Part shown: positions 1 to 5,174 of the stretch, piece by piece | Numbering within the stretch: the stretch's first letter is position 1 | Layout of the letters: every line of letters begins with the position of its first letter | DNA from: an uncultured Eubacteriaceae bacterium | Lineage (GTDB): Bacteria; Bacillota; Clostridia; Eubacteriales; Eubacteriaceae | Assembly: GCA_947625175.1 (NCBI GenBank) | Contig: CANQNI010000118.1 | Span: 1-5,174 of the forward strand | Reading direction: 5' to 3' | Length of the DNA: 5,174 bases | The notes under the pieces: model-generated | The model's input: only the letters and a program-made list of their open reading frames with translations | The model's database searches: none | What the model was told of the DNA's origin: nothing | Position numbers and translations under genes: made by a program

Positions 1-1034
1 CTAAATAGCCAGTTGTTTTTTAATTTTGTCGGAATCTTGATATCACTACTCGGTTCCTGGAACTGAATAAGTAAATCTTGCGCTTTAAGGCATGATTTAA
101 ATTCACTCAGTTTACTGGTAGGAACCCAACCGGAAAAGTAAAAACTCTCTTCACTAAATGCCAGATCATTTTTAATGGCTTCTATTAAGATAAGCATTGA
201 AAGTTCATTATAATAAAGTTCCGCACTAGAACGTTCTTTATTTAAAACCTGGTCTAAGGCAGTTCTTAGTTTACTGGTTTCATTTTCCAAGGCCTTCTTT
301 TTTTCATTGAGCATTTTAACTATTTGTTCAGGCTCACTCTGATAGGCTGAATTAAAACCCTCTATTTCTTTAAAATCTAGGGCCTTTAGAACTCTGTCAG
401 TTTCAGATTGAAAATCTGTGGCTGAAATGACTAAATAAACAGCCTCGCTCTTTTGAGTATCCCCTACATGAAATAATAATGAAGGAATATTTGAATATAC
501 GAGTTTAAGTCTGTTAGCATTGTCTACCGTTAGCGAGCCTAATTTAAAAGTAAAATTGCTTAAATCAATTAAATCTCTCATTGGTAAATCAATGTTACTT
601 AGATAACTGTAATATTCTAAACTTTTCTCAGTTTCTTCAAGTTGTTTCTGATTAAAATTTAATTCAGTTGATTTATCGTTAATCTGTTTAATAAAATCTT
701 GTGAATTTTTTAATGTCAGCTCAGGATTTAAATCTTTATCCAAAATTAAATTAAAATCTTCTGCTAAAGAATTTGAATAGAGTTTTTGAAGTTCTTGAAT
801 AATGGTTTCGTATTTTTTTTGGTTTTTACTCTTTTTGCCTGAAACAATATTTTTTAATCCAAGAATACCAGTTACGTTTTCTTCCGTAACTGGAATGACA
901 AAGCGTCCTTCCTCTATTTCTGTTAAAGCATCGATAATCTCGACATCATTAAACAGATAGATGTCTTTAGCAAAGGTATTTATATCCTTTTTTTCACCGA
1001 CAATATTGACTAAAGTTAATTTTTCAATAGCCAT
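1..1034 (-). CDS. ntpI: V/A-type ATPase subunit I (a subunit), 3' end truncated by window edge
   Basis: This is the N-terminal 344 residues of the stator subunit that joins the membrane rotor ring to the peripheral stalks and carries the ion half-channels. The gene is read leftward and runs off the window. The visible part is the hydrophilic cytosolic domain. It starts MAIEKLTLVNIVGEK, then has two long Lys/Glu/Gln-rich stretches (roughly residues 90-145 and 235-275) that look like the antiparallel coiled coil of this family. Near residue 315 is FSGWVPTSKLSEF, the family's 'GWVP' signature. Near residue 337 is PTKLKNNWLF, which in relatives leads directly into the membrane domain, so all transmembrane helices lie outside the window. 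The ATG at 1034-1032 is chosen because GGAG (1043-1040) sits 5 bases upstream. It begins 14 bp after the ntpC stop and is presumably co-transcribed with it. The family call is confident. Whether it carries Na+ or H+ cannot be judged without the membrane part. Confidence 0.9.
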   Translation of the reverse strand, partial: MAIEKLTLVNIVGEKKDINTFAKDIYLFNDVEIIDALTEIEEGRFVIPVTEENVTGILGLKNIVSGKKSKNQKKYETIIQELQKLYSNSLAEDFNLILDKDLNPELTLKNSQDFIKQINDKSTELNFNQKQLEETEKSLEYYSYLSNIDLPMRDLIDLSNFTFKLGSLTVDNANRLKLVYSNIPSLLFHVGDTQKSEAVYLVISATDFQSETDRVLKALDFKEIEGFNSAYQSEPEQIVKMLNEKKKALENETSKLRTALDQVLNKERSSAELYYNELSMLILIEAIKNDLAFSEESFYFSGWVPTSKLSEFKSCLKAQDLLIQFQEPSSDIKIPTKLKNNWLF

Positions 1035-1048
1035 ATTTACTCCACGAA

Positions 1049-2086
1049 TCATTCAATATTTCTAATGAGATAATTAATAGTTTCTTCTGCTGATAAGGAA
1101 TACCGTTTCGCTTCTATAATTGAGATAATATCAGATATTTCACTATCTAGTAATTGAAGATAGGCATAAGCGGAACTTATTCCATCTCCAAAGAAAAAAA
1201 GTTCTTTAAACTGATAATACATAAATCTTTTTTTTCTCCGGTTCATATGCAAATCCAGATTTTCTTCCGGATGGTCAAAGAGAAAATTATATTCTTTAAA
1301 TTTCTTCAGTTCTATTAATAGTTCATCATAATCATCAATTTCAGCTAAGCGGTATAGTTCCTTTTCACTAACTCTGAGACCACCCCGGTAAACATAGGGA
1401 ATAATCTGATCTACATTATAATGATAAAACTTTTTGGTTCGATATATCCACATCAGATTATTTAGGTCTATTTCGGTGCGAATACATTCAATAAGTTTTT
1501 CATTAGTCTTATTATTTAAATTTTTAATATATTGATAAACCAGATCATAATAACTACGTTCCATCGTTTTTTCGATATCAAACAAATTTGAAGGGGTAAG
1601 TTCCGGATAGGTTTCAAGAGCTCTATAATAAATGGACTTTCTAAGTTTCTTTTTAAAATCATCCCATGAATAGGAATCGATTAGACTTTCAAAAGTTTCT
1701 TCACTATACTGATCCGAAATAGCTAGATGTTGGATTATCTCTCTTAAATTTTCTTTTTTGGCTAGAGCGTGAATAATAACAAGAAAGGAGGTAAGATTTA
1801 TTTTCTGAATCACCAGTTTAATAAAGTCACTTTCAGAACCATGAACAAAATAAAGAATCTTGTTGGAATTATTAATAACTATATGATTAAAACTTTCTTC
1901 TAGAATTGTTCTAGATTCGTTTTCATAAACTGATTCCAGATATTGACTAAAATGCGTATTTTCTTTTAAATATTTAATTACTTCACTTAAATTAGCACAG
2001 TTAATCAGGTTAATATAATCTCTATTTGTTAAAAGCTTTCCTTTTAAAGCTTTTACTTTAGTTTCAAGTGCTGGGTTTCGAGCCAT
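1049..2086 (-). CDS. ntpC: V/A-type ATPase subunit C (d-type, AC39 family)
   Basis: This 345-residue protein matches the usual length of NtpC/AtpC. It is the funnel-shaped subunit that caps the rotating membrane ring and couples it to the central stalk. It is all-helical by appearance, with no signal peptide or membrane segment. Family features are the N-terminal helical part with ALKGKLLT (13-20), the central EIDLNNLMWIYRTKKFY (205-221) followed by IIPYVYRGGLRVSEKEL (228-244), and the C-terminal LDSEISDIISIIEAKRYSL (313-331). The last matches the conserved 'E..ni..iiegk.y.l' tail of AC39 proteins. Its ATG shares one base with the ntpF stop (TAATG), which suggests translational coupling; the region upstream (GGAAGCAGAG) is only a moderate Shine-Dalgarno match. 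In the Enterococcus hirae ntp operon, as I recall it, ntpC comes after ntpE, whereas here it lies between ntpF and ntpI. No frameshift or missing segment is seen. Confidence 0.9.
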   Translation of the reverse strand: MARNPALETKVKALKGKLLTNRDYINLINCANLSEVIKYLKENTHFSQYLESVYENESRTILEESFNHIVINNSNKILYFVHGSESDFIKLVIQKINLTSFLVIIHALAKKENLREIIQHLAISDQYSEETFESLIDSYSWDDFKKKLRKSIYYRALETYPELTPSNLFDIEKTMERSYYDLVYQYIKNLNNKTNEKLIECIRTEIDLNNLMWIYRTKKFYHYNVDQIIPYVYRGGLRVSEKELYRLAEIDDYDELLIELKKFKEYNFLFDHPEENLDLHMNRRKKRFMYYQFKELFFFGDGISSAYAYLQLLDSEISDIISIIEAKRYSLSAEETINYLIRNIE

Positions 2087-2403
2087 TACTCTGCTTCCAA
2101 TAAAGAATTTAAAACTAATTGAATGGCTGCTTCTTTATGCTCTTTATAATATTTAAGCAGCTTTTCACTTTCTATCTGTGCTTTTTTAATTTCTTCTGCT
2201 TTCTGTTTATCAGACTGGGCTATTCGCTGGTCATATTGACTCTGACAAGTTTTAGTGGTCTGATTTAAAACAGTTTCTTCCAAAGTTTCTATGCGCTTTT
2301 TAGTATCTTCTTCAGATTCTTCCACTTCTTTTTGAACAACATTGCGTTCAATTTCAATTGTTTTATCTAGATGAATAATCTGTTTTAAATAATCGTTTAT
2401 CAT
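2086..2403 (-). CDS. ntpF: V/A-type ATPase peripheral-stalk subunit, G/H type (NtpF-like)
   Basis: This 105-residue protein is strongly charged and predicted to be almost entirely helical. It is rich in Glu, Lys and Gln with no Pro or Gly, and a continuous coiled coil fits residues about 12-92. The family (NtpF, AhaH, Thermus subunit G) pairs with subunit E to form the peripheral stalks that hold the A3B3 head against rotation. Sequence identity is low in this family, so the call rests on length, composition and position at the head of an operon followed by ntpC and ntpI. The start at 2403 is supported by AGGAAG (2415-2410) six bases upstream. The stop overlaps the ntpC start by one base. A single Cys (residue 53) is present. 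A generic coiled-coil protein is the alternative, but the context makes the stalk role much more likely. Confidence 0.82.
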   Translation of the reverse strand: MINDYLKQIIHLDKTIEIERNVVQKEVEESEEDTKKRIETLEETVLNQTTKTCQSQYDQRIAQSDKQKAEEIKKAQIESEKLLKYYKEHKEAAIQLVLNSLLEAE

Positions 2404-2409
2404 AACTTA

Positions 2410-2415
2410 CTTCCT
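2410..2415 (-). promoter_or_regulatory. Shine-Dalgarno site of ntpF
   Basis: AGGAAG on the minus strand lies six bases (TAAGTT) before the ntpF ATG. It fixes the ntpF start, and it shows that the organism uses Shine-Dalgarno initiation in the same intergenic region where csoR has none. Confidence 0.75.
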
Positions 2416-2418
2416 ATA

Positions 2419-2434
2419 TCATTTCATTATACCA
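2419..2434 (-). promoter_or_regulatory. Promoter of the V/A-ATPase operon (extended -10)
   Basis: On the minus strand TGGTATAAT (2434-2426) is a perfect -10 hexamer with the extended-10 TGN motif. Transcription should start near 2419, giving a leader of about 16 bases that contains the ntpF Shine-Dalgarno site. No convincing -35 exists at 16-18 bp; the nearest TTGGAA is 24 bp away. An extended -10 can compensate for that. The CsoR box lies about 50 bp further upstream and does not overlap this promoter. Confidence 0.65.
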
Positions 2435-2468
2435 CTATATTAAATATGAATTTTTTTCCAAATTAAAT

Positions 2469-2484
2469 TTAAGATTGATCTTAA
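2469..2484. repeat. Inverted repeat abutting the CsoR operator
   Basis: TTAAGATTGATCTTAA has perfect 7-bp arms (2469-2475 and 2478-2484) around a 2-bp centre. It covers the -35 hexamer of the csoR promoter and touches the first base of the CsoR box. It could bind a second regulator or be chance symmetry in AT-rich DNA. The centre is too short for an RNA hairpin, so a DNA-level role is the only plausible one. Confidence 0.4.
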
Positions 2485-2510
2485 TACCCTATAGGGGTAT
2501 ACTTAGTTTA
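2475..2510 (+). promoter_or_regulatory. Promoter of the csoR-copA operon
   Basis: TTGATC (2475-2480) as the -35 and TATACT (2498-2503) as the -10 are separated by exactly 17 bp, a near-consensus housekeeping sigma promoter. If the last -10 base is position -7, transcription starts at 2510, the A of the csoR ATG. The CsoR operator fills the spacer and the start of the -10. Confidence 0.75.
2484..2500. promoter_or_regulatory. CsoR operator
   Basis: ATACCCTATAGGGGTAT has perfect hexamer arms ATACCC and GGGTAT around a 5-bp centre. It closely resembles known copper-responsive CsoR boxes, which are G/C runs flanked by ATAC/GTAT. It stands out as a G/C block in AT-rich surroundings and lies between the -35 and -10 of the promoter for csoR itself. 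By family knowledge, apo-CsoR would bind here and exclude RNA polymerase, and Cu(I) binding would release it. Confidence 0.85.
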
Positions 2511-2800
2511 TGGAAGAAAACCATAAGATTAAAAAAAGAGAACCAGGATATAAACAAAAACTAATAAACCGGTTAAAAAGAATAGATGGACAGATAAATG
2601 GAATTATCAGAATGGTTGAGAATGATGCCTATTGTCCTGATATTCTAATGCAAACCTCAGCAGTAAATTCAGCAATTAATTCTTTTAATAAAGATTTAAT
2701 TGCAGGTCATATAAGATCCTGTGTTCTTAATGATATTAAAGACGGTCATGAAGAAGTTGTAGATGAACTTGTAATTACATTACAAAAACTGATGAAGTGA
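2510..2800 (+). CDS. csoR: Copper-sensing transcriptional repressor CsoR
   Basis: This 96-residue all-helical protein belongs to the CsoR/RcnR family (DUF156). The family signature LINRLKRIDGQINGI spans 18-32. The Cu(I) ligands are present as Cys42, His67 and Cys71. Their spacing of 25 and 4 residues equals that of Mycobacterium tuberculosis CsoR (Cys36, His61, Cys65), and Tyr41 sits before the first Cys as in that protein. This favours Cu(I) sensing over the Ni/Co (RcnR), formaldehyde (FrmR) or persulfide (CstR) subgroups. CsoR tetramers repress in the apo form and leave DNA on binding Cu(I), and a matching operator lies just upstream. The ATG at 2510 is the only usable start, because there is no in-frame ATG upstream and the next lies well inside the fold. 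It has no Shine-Dalgarno site, and the predicted transcript begins at this ATG. It is followed after one base by copA, so it controls its own operon. Confidence 0.95.
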   Translation: MEENHKIKKREPGYKQKLINRLKRIDGQINGIIRMVENDAYCPDILMQTSAVNSAINSFNKDLIAGHIRSCVLNDIKDGHEEVVDELVITLQKLMK

Positions 2801-2801
2801 T

Positions 2802-5174
2802 ATGAATGAAAAATTTAATATAGAAGGTATGACTTGTACTGCCTGTGCTGCTGCTGTTGAAAGAGCGGCCGGAGCAGTCCCTGGAGTTGATAGTGCAAAT
2901 GTTAATTTTGCTACTGAAAAACTCTCGGTTAATTATAATCCTGAAGCAGTTGAAATTCAGGATATTATGGATGCTATTAGTAAAATCGGATATAAAGCCA
3001 TCCCAATTGATTTAACTAAAAATACACCTGTTGTGAATGATGCCCAGGATAATTTAAAACTAATGGAAAACAGAATGGTCTATTCACTTTTGTTTACTAT
3101 TCCATTATTTTATCTGTCTATGGGTCCAATGGTAGGCTTACCTATTCCCCCTTTCTTAAGCGGGGAGGAAAATCTGACGGTTAATGCTTTAACCCAATTA
3201 TTACTTTGCCTTCCTGTTTTATATATTGGTGCTCATTTTTATATTGATGGCTATAAAGCTCTCTGGTTTCGGGTTCCCAACATGGATTCTCTAATTGCCG
3301 TTGGAACTTCTGCCTCATTTATTTATTCAATCTATGTTTTTTATAACATGCTCTATGCTGTTTCCCATGGAAATATGATGATGCTTCATCATTATGCCCA
3401 CGATATTTATTTTGAAAGTACAGTAGTGATACTGGCTCTTATCAGTGTTGGAAAATATATGGAGGCAAGAGCTAAAGGTAAGACTTCCCAGGCTATTGAA
3501 AAATTAATAGAACTCGCTCCAGACGAAGCAACAGTTTTAGTTGATAACAAGGAAAAAGTAATTCCAATAGAAGATGTTGTCATAGGTGACAAAATTGTTA
3601 TAAAACCAGGAGATAGAATTCCTGTTGATGGGGTGGTCTTAGAAGGAGATACCTCAATTGATGAATCTCTTTTAACTGGTGAAAGTATTCCAATTGAAAA
3701 GACGGTTGGATCTACCGTTATAGCCGGATCCATTAATAAAACTGGAAGTATTATTTTTGAAGCTTCCCGAATCGGTGAAGATACAAGTTTAGCTAAAATA
3801 ATTAATCTTGTTGAGGAAGCTCAAGCTTCTAAAGCACCAATTTCTAAACTGGCAGATGAAATTAGTAGGTATTTTGTCCCAACTGTTATGGCAATCTCAT
3901 TGATTGCTTTTACAATCTGGTTCTTATTAGGTTATGGCTTCTCTTTTGCTTTATCAATAGCTATAGCAGTTTTAGTTATCTCTTGTCCATGTGCTTTAGG
4001 CCTAGCAACTCCGACGGCAATTATGGTTGGAACAGGTGTTGGCGCCAAAGATGGAATATTATTTAAAAATGGAGAGGCTTTAGAATCTCTAGGGAAAACT
4101 AATGCAATTGTTTTTGATAAAACAGGAACCCTTACAATAGGCGAACCAAAAGTTACAGATATTATTACTACTTCTAATTTAAGTGATCAAGACCTTTTAA
4201 AATTAGCAGCTTCATTAGAAGCTAAATCAGAACATTCTTTATCTGAAGCAATCATAGCTAAAGCAGAAGAAGAAAATCTACCTCTTGAAACAGTTAAAAA
4301 TTTCAAAGCTGTTGTTGGAAAAGGAATTAAAGGATTAATCAATAATAAAGAATGTTTAATAGGTAATGATAAGTTAATGTCTGATTATCATATCAGTTTA
4401 GGTAAATATAAAGAAAAATCAGATGAACTGGCTGAAGTTGGTAAAACCCCACTTTATATTGCTTATGAAAATAAACTTATTGGGATTATTGCTGCTGCTG
4501 ATATCCTGAAAGAAAATGTTAAAGAGTCCATCGCCCAACTTCAGGCAATGGGTATTGAAGTTTATATGTTAACTGGTGATAATATCAGAACCGCTTCAGC
4601 AATTGCCAAACAGATAGGAATAGAAAATGTCATTGCTGAAGTCTTACCTGATCAAAAAGCTGAAGTTGTTAAAAATATCCAGGATTCGGGTAAGAATGTT
4701 ACAATGGTAGGTGATGGTATTAATGATGCTCCTGCTTTAGTTCAGGCTAATAACGGAATTGCTATCGGGAATGGAACAGATGTCGCTATAGAATCTGCAG
4801 ACATTATTTTAATGCAGGAAGATATCAGAAAAGTTCCTACTTCGATTCAACTTAGTATTAGTACTCTTAATAATATTAAAATGAATCTGTTCTGGGCTTT
4901 CTTTTATAATACAATTTGTATTCCATTAGCTGCAGGTATTTTATATATTCCATTTGGAATAAAATTAAATGCTATGCTAGCAGCCGGAGCCATGAGCTTA
5001 AGTTCAGTTAGTGTTGTTCTTAATGCACTTTCCTTAAGGTTCTTTAAACCTAAAATTTATCCAACTAAAACAGAAGCTTACCATTTAAATATCATTAAAT
5101 TTAAAAGTGAAGAAAGTGAATTTAATAACTCTTATATAGAAAGGAAAGAAGACATGGAAATCAAATTTAAAGTC
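2802..5174 (+). CDS. copA: Cu(I)-exporting P1B-1-type ATPase CopA, open at the window end
   Basis: This inner-membrane pump uses ATP to export Cu(I). In order, it has an N-terminal heavy-metal-associated domain (1-68) with GMTCTAC at 9-15; four helices between about 90 and 222; the actuator domain with TGES (292-295); helix 6 with the copper-binding CPC (395-397); DKTGT with phosphorylated Asp439; SEHSL with the ATP-site His478; GKGIKG (506-511); TGDN (591-594); and GDGINDAPAL (637-646). YN (702-703) in helix 7 and MSLSS (731-735) in helix 8 complete the Cu(I) signature of subgroup 1B-1. The loop before helix 4 (189-200) is rich in Met and His. The frame does not end after helix 8. It continues through a charged linker (about 747-784) into MEIKFKV (785-791), which resembles the first strand of another metal-binding domain. 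It starts one base after csoR with only a weak ribosome site (GAAGTGAT), so translation is probably coupled. SEHSL replaces the usual SEHPL. Confidence 0.96.
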   Translation, partial: MNEKFNIEGMTCTACAAAVERAAGAVPGVDSANVNFATEKLSVNYNPEAVEIQDIMDAISKIGYKAIPIDLTKNTPVVNDAQDNLKLMENRMVYSLLFTIPLFYLSMGPMVGLPIPPFLSGEENLTVNALTQLLLCLPVLYIGAHFYIDGYKALWFRVPNMDSLIAVGTSASFIYSIYVFYNMLYAVSHGNMMMLHHYAHDIYFESTVVILALISVGKYMEARAKGKTSQAIEKLIELAPDEATVLVDNKEKVIPIEDVVIGDKIVIKPGDRIPVDGVVLEGDTSIDESLLTGESIPIEKTVGSTVIAGSINKTGSIIFEASRIGEDTSLAKIINLVEEAQASKAPISKLADEISRYFVPTVMAISLIAFTIWFLLGYGFSFALSIAIAVLVISCPCALGLATPTAIMVGTGVGAKDGILFKNGEALESLGKTNAIVFDKTGTLTIGEPKVTDIITTSNLSDQDLLKLAASLEAKSEHSLSEAIIAKAEEENLPLETVKNFKAVVGKGIKGLINNKECLIGNDKLMSDYHISLGKYKEKSDELAEVGKTPLYIAYENKLIGIIAAADILKENVKESIAQLQAMGIEVYMLTGDNIRTASAIAKQIGIENVIAEVLPDQKAEVVKNIQDSGKNVTMVGDGINDAPALVQANNGIAIGNGTDVAIESADIILMQEDIRKVPTSIQLSISTLNNIKMNLFWAFFYNTICIPLAAGILYIPFGIKLNAMLAAGAMSLSSVSVVLNALSLRFFKPKIYPTKTEAYHLNIIKFKSEESEFNNSYIERKEDMEIKFKV
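5141..5156 (+). promoter_or_regulatory. Candidate internal ribosome site and ATG for a CopZ-like domain
   Basis: Inside the copA frame, AAGGA (5141-5145) lies 8 bases before an in-frame ATG (5154-5156). That ATG opens MEIKFKV, which looks like the start of a CopZ-type domain. The site could permit separate production of a free copper chaperone, or it may be chance purine richness in the Lys/Glu linker codons. The domain itself lies beyond the window, so its GMxCxxC motif cannot be seen. Confidence 0.4.

Noticed and set aside
2455..2460. TTGGAA (minus strand) as the -35 of the ATPase promoter
   Set aside because: The spacer to TATAAT would be 24 bp, too long for normal sigma-70-type recognition. 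The extended -10 explains the promoter better.
2493..2497. AGGGG as a Shine-Dalgarno site for csoR
   Set aside because: It is 12 bases from the ATG, a poor match, is part of the CsoR operator palindrome, and lies upstream of the predicted transcript start.
2806..2823. Small out-of-frame ORF (ATG plus four codons, then TAG) overlapping the copA start
   Set aside because: Five codons, no ribosome site of its own, and a natural by-product of the ATGAATGA sequence at the copA start.
2990..3050. Programmed frameshift site after the first CopA metal-binding domain, as in E. coli copA
   Set aside because: The only A-rich run (ACT AAA AAT) does not meet the X XXY YYZ rule because the base before it is T, and no strong hairpin follows.
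3407..3733. 108-codon open frame on the minus strand
   Set aside because: It lies wholly inside copA, antisense to the helix-4/actuator region. It is Ser/Thr/Ile-rich low-complexity protein with no family resemblance, so it is a shadow of copA.
5154..5174. Start of a separate copZ gene after copA
   Set aside because: The ATG is exactly in frame with copA and there is no stop between helix 8 and this ATG, so a separate gene is not supported by the sequence. It is kept only as a possible internal start.
1..5174. tRNA, rRNA, CRISPR array, insertion sequence or intrinsic terminator
   Set aside because: No repeat-spacer pattern, no transposase or terminal repeats, no cloverleaf-like segment and no GC-rich hairpin followed by a T run was seen. 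The window is almost entirely coding, and both operons run off its ends.

Overview
The window is AT-rich bacterial DNA. Its codon use, Shine-Dalgarno sites and gene families suggest a low-GC Bacillota-like (Firmicutes) organism, or a close relative, with a bacterial V/A-type ATPase. The species cannot be named from this sequence. Two divergent operons share a 106-bp intergenic region.

Left half (1-2403, minus strand): the first three genes of a V/A-type (Ntp/Atp) rotary ATPase operon, read right to left. They are a short coiled-coil peripheral-stalk subunit (ntpF, the G/H type), the central-stalk socket subunit C/d (ntpC), and the cytosolic part of the membrane stator subunit I/a (ntpI). ntpI is cut off by the window edge just before its membrane domain. 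The genes are packed tightly: ntpF and ntpC share one base, and 14 bp separate ntpC from ntpI. The remaining subunits (K, E, A, B, D and others) are expected beyond position 1 but are not visible.

Centre (2404-2509): back-to-back promoters. The ATPase operon has an extended -10 promoter and a good Shine-Dalgarno site. The copper operon has a near-consensus -35/-10 pair with a 17-bp spacer. That spacer contains a CsoR-type operator, and a second inverted repeat abuts it. The predicted transcription start falls on the A of the csoR ATG, and csoR has no Shine-Dalgarno site, so its mRNA may be leaderless.

Right half (2510-5174, plus strand): a copper-responsive operon. CsoR is a Cu(I)-sensing repressor with an intact Cys-His-Cys site. 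One base separates it from CopA, a Cu(I)-exporting P1B-1 ATPase with all catalytic and metal-transport motifs. The copA frame does not stop after the last membrane helix. It continues through a hydrophilic linker of about 38 residues into what looks like the start of a second heavy-metal-associated (CopZ-like) domain, and remains open at the window end. That domain begins with an in-frame ATG preceded by a Shine-Dalgarno-like sequence, so a free CopZ chaperone might also be made from inside copA.

The likely logic is that Cu(I) releases CsoR from the promoter, csoR-copA is transcribed, and CopA pumps Cu(I) out. The gene families are well known. The unusual points are the possible leaderless repressor transcript, the C-terminal extension and the possible internal start.
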